Shown here: positions 9,349-18,575 of the stretch, in pieces
How positions within the stretch are numbered: the first letter of the stretch is position 1
Layout of the letters: every line of letters starts with the position of its first letter
Translations under genes and position numbers: made by a program
DNA from: Pseudorhodobacter antarcticus
Lineage (GTDB): Bacteria; Pseudomonadota; Alphaproteobacteria; Rhodobacterales; Rhodobacteraceae
Length of the DNA: 64,000 nt
Direction of reading: 5' to 3'
NCBI GenBank assembly: GCA_945860375.1
Contig: CAMAQR010000016.1
Location: forward strand, 7,867 to 71,866
Notes under the pieces: generated by a model
Databases searched by the model: none
Seen by the model: the letters and a program-made list of their open reading frames with translations, nothing else
What the model was told of the DNA's origin: nothing

Positions 9349-9821
9349 TATTCTTCAAAGGCAAAGCGCACGCCGCTGTCGGTTTCCGACCCGCAGATGG
9401 GGTCATTGCCACCCGAGGTGATGGTCGCCATGACGCCGGTTTCGAAATCAAGCCGGGTGCAGCCCGCTTCGTCCTTGGAATATTCAAAGGGCGCACCCTC
9501 TGGTCCGCCAAGGCTGGCGGCAAGGATTTCTGACGCGGTGGCGCTGTCGACACTCAGGCTTTCGACTTGGCAAAAGCTGCCGTCAGCGGCCATGTAGACC
9601 ACGGTATCTTCGCCCACACCGGGGTAGAAATACACAAGGCCATCTTCGCCTGCGTCGTTGCGGGTCCAGAACAGCGCGGTCAGCATGGATTCGGTCAGAT
9701 CGACCTGCCCGCCACCCGACATGCAGGCCATATAGCCCTCAACCAACTGGTTGCGCGGATCGGTATCCTGCGCGAAGGCGGGGCTGGACAGCAGGGCCAG
9801 AAGGGCGGCGGTGCGGATCAT
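9348..9821 (-). CDS. Secreted hypothetical protein between sucC and sucD
   Basis: A 157-residue protein with a signal peptide ([18 protein letters not shown], cleavage after AFA expected) and four cysteines in the mature part. It is acidic and probably periplasmic. No family is recognised. Its ATG overlaps the sucC stop, so it is part of the suc transcript. A secreted protein inside an operon for cytoplasmic TCA enzymes is unexpected, and no direct role in the cycle can be inferred. The reading frame is well supported by the signal peptide and the tight overlap. Confidence 0.75.
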   Translation of the reverse strand: MIRTAALLALLSSPAFAQDTDPRNQLVEGYMACMSGGGQVDLTESMLTALFWTRNDAGEDGLVYFYPGVGEDTVVYMAADGSFCQVESLSVDSATASEILAASLGGPEGAPFEYSKDEAGCTRLDFETGVMATITSGGNDPICGSETDSGVRFAFEE

Positions 9822-11011
9822 CCCTTCACCGCCTTGACGATCTTCTGTGCCGCGTCCGACAGATTGTCGGCGGCGATCACGTTCAGGCCGGAGTTGCGGA
9901 TGATGTCCTTGCCCAGATCAACGTTGGTGCCTTCCAGACGGACCACCAGCGGCACTTTCAGGCCGACTTCTTTCACCGCCGCCAGCACGCCCTCGGCGAT
10001 CACATCACAGCGCATGATGCCGCCGAAGATGTTGACCAGAATGCCTTTGACCTGCGGATCGGAGGTGATGATCTTGAACGCCTCGGTCACCTTTTCCTTG
10101 GTGGCACCGCCGCCGACATCGAGGAAGTTCGCAGGTTCGGCGCCGTAGAGTTTGATGATGTCCATCGTGGCCATTGCCAGACCGGCACCGTTGACCATGC
10201 AGCCGATTTCACCATCGAGCGCGATGTAGTTCAGATCGAATTTCGAGGCGGCCAGTTCCTTGGGGTCTTCCTCGGTTTCATCGCGCAGGGCGGCAATATC
10301 GGGGTGGCGGTAGATGGCATTGCTGTCAAAGCTCATCTTCGCGTCAAGCAGTTTCAAGTTGCCATCAGTCATCACCACAAGCGGGTTGATCTCCAGCATC
10401 TCCATGTCTTTTTCAACGAACATCCGGTACAAGTTTTTCACGATGCCAACGCATTGCTTGACCTGATTGCCTTCCAGCCCCAGCGCGAAAGCCGCGCGGC
10501 GGCCGTGGAAATCCGACAGGCCAGTGGCCGGATCGACATCAAAGGACACGATCTTTTCCGGAGTGTCGTGGGCCACGTCTTCGATCGACATGCCGCCTTC
10601 GGTGGACACCACGAAAGAGATGCGCGAGGTCTGACGGTCGATCAGGATGGCAAGATACAACTCGCGGGCAATCTCGCTGCCGTCTTCGATGTAGATGCGG
10701 TTGACCTGCTTGCCAGCCGGGCCGGTCTGCACGGTGACAAGGGTGCGACCCAGCATCTGGCGCGCGAATTCTGCGGCTTCACCGACCGAACGCGCAAGGC
10801 GGACGCCGCCCTTTTCGCCGGCTTCGGGTTCCTTGAAATGGCCTTTGCCACGGCCACCAGCGTGGATCTGCGCCTTGACCACCCACAGCGGGCCATCAAG
10901 CTCGCCTGCTGCCGTCTTGGCTTCTTCGGCCTTGGTCACAGCGCGACCATCGGACACCGGAATGCCATAGCTGCGCAGCAGGGCCTTGGCCTGATATTCA
11001 TGGATGTTCAT
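9818..11011 (-). CDS. sucC: Succinyl-CoA synthetase (ADP-forming) subunit beta
   Basis: Beta subunit of succinate-CoA ligase, with an ATP-grasp nucleotide-binding domain. The 397-residue product begins [12 protein letters not shown] as the family does and shows the [12 protein letters not shown] loop, [18 protein letters not shown] and the succinate-site [10 protein letters not shown] region. It is the first gene of the minus-strand suc operon. About 95-125 bp upstream lie two TGTGATCACA palindromes shared with the sdh promoter, so the two operons are probably co-regulated. Confidence 0.98.
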   Translation of the reverse strand: MNIHEYQAKALLRSYGIPVSDGRAVTKAEEAKTAAGELDGPLWVVKAQIHAGGRGKGHFKEPEAGEKGGVRLARSVGEAAEFARQMLGRTLVTVQTGPAGKQVNRIYIEDGSEIARELYLAILIDRQTSRISFVVSTEGGMSIEDVAHDTPEKIVSFDVDPATGLSDFHGRRAAFALGLEGNQVKQCVGIVKNLYRMFVEKDMEMLEINPLVVMTDGNLKLLDAKMSFDSNAIYRHPDIAALRDETEEDPKELAASKFDLNYIALDGEIGCMVNGAGLAMATMDIIKLYGAEPANFLDVGGGATKEKVTEAFKIITSDPQVKGILVNIFGGIMRCDVIAEGVLAAVKEVGLKVPLVVRLEGTNVDLGKDIIRNSGLNVIAADNLSDAAQKIVKAVKG

Positions 11012-11080
11012 CTGTCTGTCCCATCAGCTTGGATTTGAGGCGTGATGACACAGAAACAGGCGTTCGCAAAACGGGAACTG

Positions 11081-11099
11081 TGCGCAACTTTCGCAAAAG
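11081..11099 (-). promoter_or_regulatory. TTGCGAAAGTTGCGCA motif upstream of sucC
   Basis: On the sucC strand this reads TTTGCGAAAGTTGCGCA, close to the TTGCAAAGTTGCGCAA found upstream of ccr. It lies between the TGTGATCACA pair and sucC. A RamB-type site is possible; this is inferred from similarity between the two promoters only. Confidence 0.4.
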
Positions 11100-11104
11100 C
11101 GACA

Positions 11105-11140
11105 TTTGTGATCACAAGAAAATTTGCTGTGATCACAAAG
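11105..11140. promoter_or_regulatory. Tandem TGTGATCACA operators upstream of sucC
   Basis: Two perfect 10-bp palindromes TGTGATCACA (11107-11116 and 11128-11137), with starts 21 bp apart, lie 96-126 bp upstream of the sucC ATG. The same pair at the same spacing precedes sdhC. The two-helical-turn spacing suggests two dimers of one regulator binding the same DNA face. The regulator is not identified. Confidence 0.75.
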
Positions 11141-11213
11141 TCAGAGCCAGCGCGCACAGCCGTGCTTGAAGCCACCGGATGCGACCGCTAACATAGGGAA
11201 AAGGGGGGCCTGA

Positions 11214-12173
11214 ATGCAAGAACCAACATGGGCGGTTGTGGCCACGGTGGATGAACCCAGCCCCCTGATCATCAGCTTTGCCGCGCATTATCTGGCCTTG
11301 GGGGCGGATGTGCATCTGTTTCTCGACCGCCCAAACCCGGTGGCCGAAGCCGCCTTGACGGGCCTGCCGCGCCTGCATCTGACCGTCTGCGATGCGGGCT
11401 ATTGGGCGCAGGTGGGCTGGCGGCCCCTGCTGCATGTGGGGCGGCAAAGCCACAATGCGAACGCGGTTTACGCGGCGACCAAGGCGGATTTTCTGCTGCA
11501 CTGCGATTGCGATGAGTTTTTGCGGGGTGGCGCGGGCCTGCGGGCGGAACTGGCAGCTTTGCCCCCGGACGCGGCCTATCTGCGCCTTCACATGGCCGAG
11601 CGGGTGCAGCTGGCGGCGGTGCCCGAGCGCGGCATCTTTGACGGGATGTTCCGGTTGCCGGTTGCGATGTTCGATCTGATCGGCGACGGGATTTACGGCA
11701 ACGACGCGCGGTTTTTGAAGGACGGGCTGACCGGGCACCGGGCCGGCAAGGCGGTGGTGCGGACGGGTCTGGGACTGCGGATCGGATTGCATGCGCCTGA
11801 TGGAAAGCGGCCGCACGTGGATTCCGCGCCGGGGCGTTTGCTGCATTTCGACGGGCTGACGCGGTTGCATTACACCTTGAAACTGCTGCGGCGGGCGGCG
11901 GAACCTGTGACGGCCGCCAAGTCCCGGCATGGCAGGCCAAGGCTGGCGCAGATCGGTGCTGTGCAAACTGCGGGGCTGAATGTGGACCGGCTGAAAACCC
12001 TGACGCAGGCCCAGCTTCGGCTGTTGGATGGCATGGGGTATCTGGACAGGCGCGGCTTTGATCCGGGCGGGGCATTGGCGCGGTTCGGGCTGTCTGTCGA
12101 TCTGTCGGCAGTTGGATTTGACGCCGAATTGCGCGCCCGTGATGCCGCCTTCATCGCAGCTTGCGGGCTTTAG
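11214..12173 (+). CDS. Glycosyltransferase family 2-like protein
   Basis: A 319-residue protein with N-terminal WAVVATVDEP, a region describing an alternating hydrophobic strand (ADVHLFLDRP), a HNANAVY segment and HCDCDEFL, a DxD-type motif that would bind the metal and nucleotide-sugar. It resembles the Glyco_tranf_2_4 group, as does the gene at 2849. No membrane segment is visible. It is divergent from sucC and overlaps the convergent methyltransferase gene by four bases. The acceptor is unknown. Confidence 0.7.
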   Translation: MQEPTWAVVATVDEPSPLIISFAAHYLALGADVHLFLDRPNPVAEAALTGLPRLHLTVCDAGYWAQVGWRPLLHVGRQSHNANAVYAATKADFLLHCDCDEFLRGGAGLRAELAALPPDAAYLRLHMAERVQLAAVPERGIFDGMFRLPVAMFDLIGDGIYGNDARFLKDGLTGHRAGKAVVRTGLGLRIGLHAPDGKRPHVDSAPGRLLHFDGLTRLHYTLKLLRRAAEPVTAAKSRHGRPRLAQIGAVQTAGLNVDRLKTLTQAQLRLLDGMGYLDRRGFDPGGALARFGLSVDLSAVGFDAELRARDAAFIAACGL

Positions 12174-12841
12174 CGCGGCTCTGCCACGATCAGAACCTGC
12201 CCGCGCGGCAGCCGCGTCTGGCGCAGATCGGCAGCAAAACCTGAGGCTGTTGTCAGATGCAGGACATCCTCGGCCAGCATGTGATAGGGCGCACGGGTGT
12301 CATGTGTCACGACGCCGTCGGGCTGCTTGACCGGGAGCAGGCTGGCCTTGGCATCGGGGGCCAGAAACACCGTGAACAGCAGTTTTTGCAGGGCGGGAAA
12401 GCGCGCGCGCGTCTGGATCAACGCCCGGCGCAGGTGGTTGGCGGGCAGATGGGTGAAGACCGCAAAGGCAATCGCATGGGTGATGTGGCCCGCGATGCCG
12501 GGGAAGTTGAAATCGGTATCCGCGATCAGCCGATCTGGCGAGAGACGGGTTTTATCGGCGATTTCCGTCTCGTACCCGCGACGCAGCAAGGCGCCCGACA
12601 GATCGGTGGCCCAATAATGACCGGGGTTCAGATAGGGCACGACCTTGCAGCCCAACCGCAATGAGCCTGCACCAATGTCCAGCAGGTGGTGGTCCGGGGT
12701 CAGGCCCGCTTCCAACAACAGCGCCATTTGAATGCGCCCGGTTTCCTCCCACCGCCCGCCAACAATGTCGCGGTGACGGCCCTTTGCAAGGGCCTCGGTG
12801 TAGAAATCGGGGGCGTGATAGGGGGAGATGTGCTGGGCCAT
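12170..12841 (-). CDS. Class I SAM-dependent methyltransferase
   Basis: A 223-residue cytoplasmic protein with a Rossmann-type SAM-binding motif HLLDIGAGSLRLG at about residues 52-64, an acidic post-strand region YWATDLSG and a motif IV-like AIAFAVFTHLP. The substrate is unknown. The pairing with a glycosyltransferase-like gene on the other strand suggests modification of a glycan or lipid, but this is inference. The last codons overlap the convergent neighbour. Confidence 0.8.
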   Translation of the reverse strand: MAQHISPYHAPDFYTEALAKGRHRDIVGGRWEETGRIQMALLLEAGLTPDHHLLDIGAGSLRLGCKVVPYLNPGHYWATDLSGALLRRGYETEIADKTRLSPDRLIADTDFNFPGIAGHITHAIAFAVFTHLPANHLRRALIQTRARFPALQKLLFTVFLAPDAKASLLPVKQPDGVVTHDTRAPYHMLAEDVLHLTTASGFAADLRQTRLPRGQVLIVAEPR

Positions 12842-12862
12842 GGCGTCTTTCTTGGCAGGCGC

Positions 12863-12914
12863 CGGGGGGCTTCACGCCCCCCGGACCCCCCGTGGGATAT
12901 TTTCAGACAGATGA
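12863..12914. repeat. Dispersed GC-hairpin element with ATATTTTCAGACAGATGAA tail
   Basis: A hairpin GGGGGGC-TTCAC-GCCCCCC is followed by a second C-run and the tail GATATTTTCAGACAGATGAA. Near-identical copies are at 32373-32423 and 50786-50840. It fills the gap between pepT and the methyltransferase gene. Confidence 0.75.
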
Positions 12915-12931
12915 AAAATTTGAGACAAGGT

Positions 12932-14164
12932 TTAGGCAGTTGCCTGCTGGACGAGGGCGAGGCACAGGTCCGTTGCCCGCGCCATATCTTGCACCGAGAC
13001 CCATTCCAGTGGGCCGTGGATGTTTTGCATGCCGGTGAACAGATTTGGGCAGGGCAGGCCAAGTTCGGTCAGGCGCGAGCCGTCGGTGCCGCCGCGGATC
13101 GGGGCGGAGACGGGGTCTATGCCAATGCTGCGGGCGGCGGTTTGGGCGAGGGTGACGGGGGTCATGTCCTTTTCCAGCCCATAGCGCATGTTGCGATATT
13201 GCTTGGTGAGGGTGCAGGTGATTTCGGCTCGCGGCTCGGTGGCCGCAATGGCGGTGCAGACGGCTTGCAGGATGGCGGATTTTTGCGCCAGCCCGTCCAG
13301 TTCGAAATCGCGCAGGATGAAGTGCAGGGTCATCTCGGAGGAGCCGCCGGTCATGTCGGTGGCGTGGATGAAGCCGCAGCGGCCGTCGGTCAGTTCGGGC
13401 AGCATGCTGTGTTGGGGCAAAGCGGCGATGATCTTGGCGGCGAGGTGGATGGCGTTGACCATCTTGCCCTTTGCGGTGCCGGGGTGGATCGAGACGCCCT
13501 TGATCTGGACAATCGCGCCGTCAGCCGAGAAGGATTCGTATTCGATTTCGCCCACCGCACCGCCGTCGAACGTGTAGGCGAAATCGGCGGCCAGATCGGC
13601 GGGCAGGCGCGCGTTCACACCACGGCCGATTTCCTCATCGGGCGTGAAGGCGATGCGGAGGGTGGGATGTGGGATCTGGGGGTTGGCCAGCAGGTGGCGG
13701 GCGGCGGTCATCAGGATGGCGACGCCGGCCTTGTCATCAGCACCGAGCAGGGTGGTGCCCGAGGCGGTGACGATGTCATGGCCCTGCTTGGTCGCAAGGT
13801 AGGGGAAGTCGGTGGGCGACAGGATCAGCGCTTGGTTGTCGGGATAGGTGATGTCGCCGCCGTTGTAGCCGTGGATCACGCGGGGTTTGACGCCTGTCGC
13901 GTTGAATTGCGGGGCGGTGTCGATATGGGCCAGCAGGGCGATGGTGGGGCCGGGGGCGGTGCCGGGGAGGGTGGCGATGACGGTGCCGTAATCGGTGAGG
14001 TGGACGTTTGAGGCACCGATTTCGATCAGTTCGGATGTGAGCAGGTTCAGCAGGGTGAACTGGATCTCGGTGGAGGGCGAGGAGGGGGAGGCGGCGTCGG
14101 ACTGGCTGTCCAAGCTTGCATAGCGGATCAGGCGGGTTTCAAGTTCGGTGTCGAAATGGGTCAT
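12932..14164 (-). CDS. pepT: Peptidase T (tripeptidase)
   Basis: Cytoplasmic zinc aminopeptidase of family M20B that releases the N-terminal residue of tripeptides. The 410-residue product shows ALLAHIDTAP (metal-binding His and catalytic Asp), GADDKAGVA (bridging Asp), FTPDEEIGRGV (catalytic Glu pair) and the dimerisation domain in the middle. The ATG at 14164 gives the expected start MTHFDTELETRLIRYASLDS; an extension to 14218 is proline-rich and unsupported. It is monocistronic. Confidence 0.93.
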   Translation of the reverse strand: MTHFDTELETRLIRYASLDSQSDAASPSSPSTEIQFTLLNLLTSELIEIGASNVHLTDYGTVIATLPGTAPGPTIALLAHIDTAPQFNATGVKPRVIHGYNGGDITYPDNQALILSPTDFPYLATKQGHDIVTASGTTLLGADDKAGVAILMTAARHLLANPQIPHPTLRIAFTPDEEIGRGVNARLPADLAADFAYTFDGGAVGEIEYESFSADGAIVQIKGVSIHPGTAKGKMVNAIHLAAKIIAALPQHSMLPELTDGRCGFIHATDMTGGSSEMTLHFILRDFELDGLAQKSAILQAVCTAIAATEPRAEITCTLTKQYRNMRYGLEKDMTPVTLAQTAARSIGIDPVSAPIRGGTDGSRLTELGLPCPNLFTGMQNIHGPLEWVSVQDMARATDLCLALVQQATA

Positions 14165-14449
14165 TGCGGGCCTCCGGGGGTTGGCGGGAGTTGGAGGCGA
14201 GGATGGGGGGAGAGTCAAGGTTTGGGGGCTGGTCCCGCGTTGGGACTTTTTGAAAGTTGTTTTATTACAAGGGGTTGAGATGATCGATTTAAGGCTTTGT
14301 TAAGGATTTGGCTGGGTAAATCGTGAAGCCTGTTCAAAAAAAGCGGAGATCAGTTGCACTGCGCCGATCTGTGATCGCACCTGTGCGAGCAAACAGAGGC
14401 TTGTCACGTGGCAAGCCTTGCATTGACTGACTCGTCGGACCTTGATGAT
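14165..14449. other. Intergenic region between pepT and mdh terminator
   Basis: No convincing gene is seen. The region is AT-richer near 14230-14340, where the pepT promoter should lie, and contains a small hairpin AGGCTTG...CAAGCCT (14397-14418) without a U-tract. Confidence 0.5.
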
Positions 14450-14481
14450 AAAATGCGCGCCACTTTCGGGGCGCGCATTTT
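14450..14481 (-). terminator. Rho-independent terminator of mdh
   Basis: A 12-bp stem AAAATGCGCGCC / GGCGCGCATTTT with an 8-base loop ends in a T-run in the mdh direction, 27 bp after the mdh stop. Confidence 0.9.
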
Positions 14482-14507
14482 CAACAGATCGCGTCGTGTC
14501 GGGTCGC

Positions 14508-15590
<1,083 letters not shown>

Positions 15591-15685
15591 CTAAAGGGTC
15601 GCAGGGCAGATTTGCGGACGAATGCGGCGCGCCGGGATCGGCAACGCGGCGATCATGGGTGATTCCGTGGGCAGGGGGAAGAGCC

Positions 15686-16444
15686 ATGATGGACGGATTC
15701 GCGTTTTGGGCGCTGGCGGGGCTGGCGGCGGTGCTGGTTGGCATGGGCAAGGGCGGTTTGCCGGTGGTGGCCATGCTGCCGGTGCCGGTGATGGCGCTGG
15801 TGATGTCACCCGTTGCGGCGGCGGGGCTGTTGCTGCCGGTCTATGTGGTGTCGGATATGTTCGGGCTTTACGCCTATCGCCATGCCTTTGACCGCCGGGT
15901 GCTGGCGATCATCATTCCGGGCATGACGATTGGGGTGGTGCTGGGCTATTTCACCGCCTCGGTGGTATCCGAAGATTGGGTGACGGTGCTGATTGGCGTC
16001 ATCGGTCTGGTGTTTGCGCTGAACCTGCTGTTGCGGGCGAAAGCGGTGGTGAAGCCGCGCCGGGCCGGGGTGGCACCCGGGATCTTCTGGGGGGCGATGA
16101 CGGGGTTCACCAGTTTCGTCAGCCATTCGGGCGGGCCGCCCTATTCGGTTTACACCCTGCCCTTGGGCATGACGAAGGCGGTGTTCGCCGGAACCTCGAC
16201 CATCGCCTTTGCTTGTGTGAACGCGATCAAGCTGATCCCTTATTACATGCTGGGGCAGATCAATCTGGCGTCGCTGGAAAAGGTGATCGTGCTGATGCCG
16301 GTGGCGGCGGTTTCGGTGCTCGTGGGGGTGCGGCTGGTGAAATGGCTGCCCGAGAAGCTGTTCTTCCAACTGGTGACATGGGCGTTGCTGGCGGTGTCGG
16401 TCAAGTTGATCTGGGACGGCGGGCGGGCTTTGCTGGGGGGCTAG
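15686..16444 (+). CDS. TauE/SafE family membrane permease
   Basis: A 252-residue polytopic membrane protein with about eight hydrophobic helices. The N-terminal ALAGLAAVLVGMGKGGLP motif with GxGKGG and the mid-protein GFTSFVSHSGGPP motif are characteristic of the sulfite/organosulfonate exporter TauE/SafE family. The transported anion is unknown. Two adjacent ATGs follow GGGGGAAG; the first is used. It ends in a three-base overlap with a convergent small gene. Confidence 0.88.
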   Translation: MMDGFAFWALAGLAAVLVGMGKGGLPVVAMLPVPVMALVMSPVAAAGLLLPVYVVSDMFGLYAYRHAFDRRVLAIIIPGMTIGVVLGYFTASVVSEDWVTVLIGVIGLVFALNLLLRAKAVVKPRRAGVAPGIFWGAMTGFTSFVSHSGGPPYSVYTLPLGMTKAVFAGTSTIAFACVNAIKLIPYYMLGQINLASLEKVIVLMPVAAVSVLVGVRLVKWLPEKLFFQLVTWALLAVSVKLIWDGGRALLGG

Positions 16445-16752
16445 GCCGGAGCGCCCTTGGCGGGCAAGGGTTCGGTCAGGGCTTCAAAATGCGCTCCCGA
16501 AGCGACAAGGCACATCAGGCCGTCGGGCGGGGAGGCGGTAATGGTCCAGGTGCCGGTTTCAGGATTGGTGAAAATCTCCATCACTTGGGCGGTGCCGACA
16601 AGGCCCATCCCCATCCGCGCCTCGCCGTATTTCTGTTGCAACAGCGGCAAGACCTGATCGCGCGGTGCGCATTGCGGGGCGGCGTGGGCGGCGTGGGTGG
16701 CAAGGATCAGCCCGGCAAAGCCAAGCGACAGCGCGAACAGCATCTTTTCCAT
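16441..16752 (-). CDS. Small secreted hypothetical protein
   Basis: A 103-residue protein with a signal peptide (MEKMLFALSLGFAGLILATH, cleavage near AHAA) and two cysteines in the mature region. It contains VMEIFTNPETGTWTIT and PDGLMCLVASG, segments I recall from small conserved alphaproteobacterial periplasmic proteins of unknown function. It is convergent with the TauE gene and divergent from mcl2. Confidence 0.7.
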   Translation of the reverse strand: MEKMLFALSLGFAGLILATHAAHAAPQCAPRDQVLPLLQQKYGEARMGMGLVGTAQVMEIFTNPETGTWTITASPPDGLMCLVASGAHFEALTEPLPAKGAPA

Positions 16753-16830
16753 GGGGCGGCCTTTCGGTTGTGATGTCCCAAGGCTGCGCCGGGAAAGCGG
16801 AGAAATCCTTAATGGCGCGCGCCGGTTTTT

Positions 16831-16848
16831 CTGCGCTGCGGCAATTTC
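16831..16848. promoter_or_regulatory. 18-bp motif shared by mcl2 and ecm promoters
   Basis: CTGCGCTGCGGCAATTTC occurs 63-80 bp upstream of the mcl2 ATG and again, identically, at 32243-32260 upstream of ecm. Both genes belong to the ethylmalonyl-CoA pathway. Confidence 0.5.
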
Positions 16849-16910
16849 AGGCTTGTCGAAAGTGCCAGGATGGTGCCTTTTTGCCGCAAGATTGTTGCTT
16901 GGAGAGAATC

Positions 16911-17774
16911 ATGTCTGCACGCCCTTACCGATCTGTCCTTTACATTCCCGGATCGAGGGATCGTGCTTTGGACAAGGCGCGCGGGCTGGCAGCGGATGCG
17001 ATTATCTTTGATCTGGAGGATGCGGTGGCCCCCGATGAAAAGCCCGCCGCGCGCGCGCTGTTGGCGCAGGTGCTGACGGATTGGGATTTCGGCAATCGGG
17101 CGCGGATCGTGCGCATCAACGCTTTGGACTCCGCTTGGGGCCATGATGATGCGATGGCGATGGACGAGGCGATTGCGAAGGGGGCGAAAATCGACGCGGT
17201 GCTGATCCCCAAAGTCAACTGCGCCACCGATGTGGAGGCTGTGGCCGCTTTGGTGCCGGGGGCCGATCTTTGGGCGATGATGGAAACCAGCCTTGGCATG
17301 CTGAACGCGGCAGAAATCGCGGCGCATCCCCGATTGCGCGGTATGGTGATGGGCACCAATGATCTGGCCAAGGAATTGGGCGGTCGGCATCGCGCGGATC
17401 GTCTGGCGCTGCAAGCGGGGCTTGGCCTGTGCCTGCTGGCGGCGCGGGCATATGGGCGGGTGATCGTGGACGGCGTTTACAATGCGTTCAAGGACGCGGA
17501 CGGTTTGCGCGCGGAATGTGAGCAGGGCCGCGATATGGGGTTTGACGGCAAGACCCTGATCCACCCGGCGCAGTTGGAGATTGCCAACGAAGCCTTCGCA
17601 CCGTCAGAGGCGGAGCTGGTTTTGGCGCAGCGGCAGATTGAGGCCTTTGCGGCGGCCAAGGCGGCAGGGCAGGGCGTGGCCGTTGTGGATGGAAAGATTG
17701 TTGAAAACCTGCATATCGTGACGGCAGAGGCAACGCTGGCCAAAGCCCGCGCGATTGCCGCCTTGGCAGGATAG
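16911..17774 (+). CDS. mcl2: (3S)-malyl-CoA thioesterase
   Basis: Hydrolyses (3S)-malyl-CoA to malate and CoA in the ethylmalonyl-CoA pathway. The 287-residue HpcH/HpaI-type protein shows RSVLYIPGSRDRALDKA, the metal-binding DLEDAVAPDEKPAAR, METSLGMLN and GTNDLAKELG. The citrate-lyase-beta-like fold also fits L-malyl-CoA lyase. The shorter length, and the neighbours mdh and mch exactly as in Rhodobacter sphaeroides, favour the thioesterase. GGAGAG precedes the ATG at 16911. NnrU follows after nine bases. Confidence 0.88.
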   Translation: MSARPYRSVLYIPGSRDRALDKARGLAADAIIFDLEDAVAPDEKPAARALLAQVLTDWDFGNRARIVRINALDSAWGHDDAMAMDEAIAKGAKIDAVLIPKVNCATDVEAVAALVPGADLWAMMETSLGMLNAAEIAAHPRLRGMVMGTNDLAKELGGRHRADRLALQAGLGLCLLAARAYGRVIVDGVYNAFKDADGLRAECEQGRDMGFDGKTLIHPAQLEIANEAFAPSEAELVLAQRQIEAFAAAKAAGQGVAVVDGKIVENLHIVTAEATLAKARAIAALAG

Positions 17775-17783
17775 GATAACACG

Positions 17784-18323
17784 ATGATCTGGTTGATTTT
17801 GGGGCTGCTGTTGTGGTCGGGCGCGCATCTGTTCAAGCGGCTTGCGCCGGATGCGCGCGCGGGGATGGGCGATGCTGGCAAGGCCGTGGTGGCGTCGGTG
17901 CTGGCGATCGTGTTGATGGTCGTGGGCTATCGCAGTTGGGACTCGACCTTCTTCTGGGGGCGGCATCCTGCCTTGGTGGGCATCAACAACCTGTTGATGG
18001 TGTTGGCGTTTTACCTTTACGCGGCCAGCGGGGCGAAGTCCTGGCTCACCACAAAGCTGCGCCATCCGCAGTTGACGGCCGTCAAGGTCTGGGCCTTGGC
18101 GCATTTGCTGGTGAACGGCGATGTGGCGTCGTTTGTGCTGTTTGGCGGGCTGATGATGTGGGCGGTGCTTGAGGTGATCTTGATCAACCGCAACACGGCC
18201 CCTTGGGTTCCGGCCACAACCGTGCGCCCGGGTGCAGAGGTCAAGGCGGTGGTGGCGACGGTCGTGGTGATGGGTCTTGCGTCAGCGATCCACATCTGGC
18301 TTGGCTACACTCCGTTCGGGTAA
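17784..18323 (+). CDS. NnrU family membrane protein
   Basis: A 179-residue inner-membrane protein with five or so hydrophobic helices and the family motifs GAHLFKRL and HLLVNGDVASFVLFGG. NnrU was first described next to nitrite reductase genes, but most members, including this one, have no proven role. Here it lies between mcl2 and mch and is probably co-transcribed with them. Confidence 0.85.
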   Translation: MIWLILGLLLWSGAHLFKRLAPDARAGMGDAGKAVVASVLAIVLMVVGYRSWDSTFFWGRHPALVGINNLLMVLAFYLYAASGAKSWLTTKLRHPQLTAVKVWALAHLLVNGDVASFVLFGGLMMWAVLEVILINRNTAPWVPATTVRPGAEVKAVVATVVVMGLASAIHIWLGYTPFG

Positions 18324-18327
18324 GCGC

Positions 18328-18531
18328 ATGAAACTTTACAGGTTTTTGTCGGACGACGACACATCGGCCTTTTGCCACAAGGTGTCTTTGGCGCTGTCAA
18401 AGGGGTGGGCGCTGCAAGGCGGGCCGACCTATGCCTTTGATGCCGCGCGGGGCGTGATGCGTTGCGGGCAGGCGGTGGTGAAAGAGGTGCCGGGGGACTA
18501 CGATCCGGGCATGAAACTGGGCGAGCAGTGA
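18328..18531 (+). CDS. DUF1737 domain protein
   Basis: A 67-residue cytoplasmic protein starting MKLYRFLSDDDTSAFCHKV with ALSKGWALQGGPTYAFD, the compact DUF1737 pattern. Function unknown. The ATG five bases after the NnrU stop gives the family start; an earlier in-frame GTG inside NnrU is unsupported. It is part of the mcl2-mch gene string. Confidence 0.8.
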   Translation: MKLYRFLSDDDTSAFCHKVSLALSKGWALQGGPTYAFDAARGVMRCGQAVVKEVPGDYDPGMKLGEQ

Positions 18532-18538
18532 CGCGGAT

Positions 18539-18558
18539 GGTGCGTGCTTGCACGCACC
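18539..18558. repeat. GGTGCGTGC...GCACGCACC inverted repeat upstream of mch
   Basis: Two perfect 9-bp arms separated by TT lie 18 bp before the mch ATG, so they would fold at or near the ribosome binding site. It could be an operator or an mRNA hairpin. Confidence 0.5.
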
Positions 18559-18575
18559 TTTCGGAAAGGGCGGAT

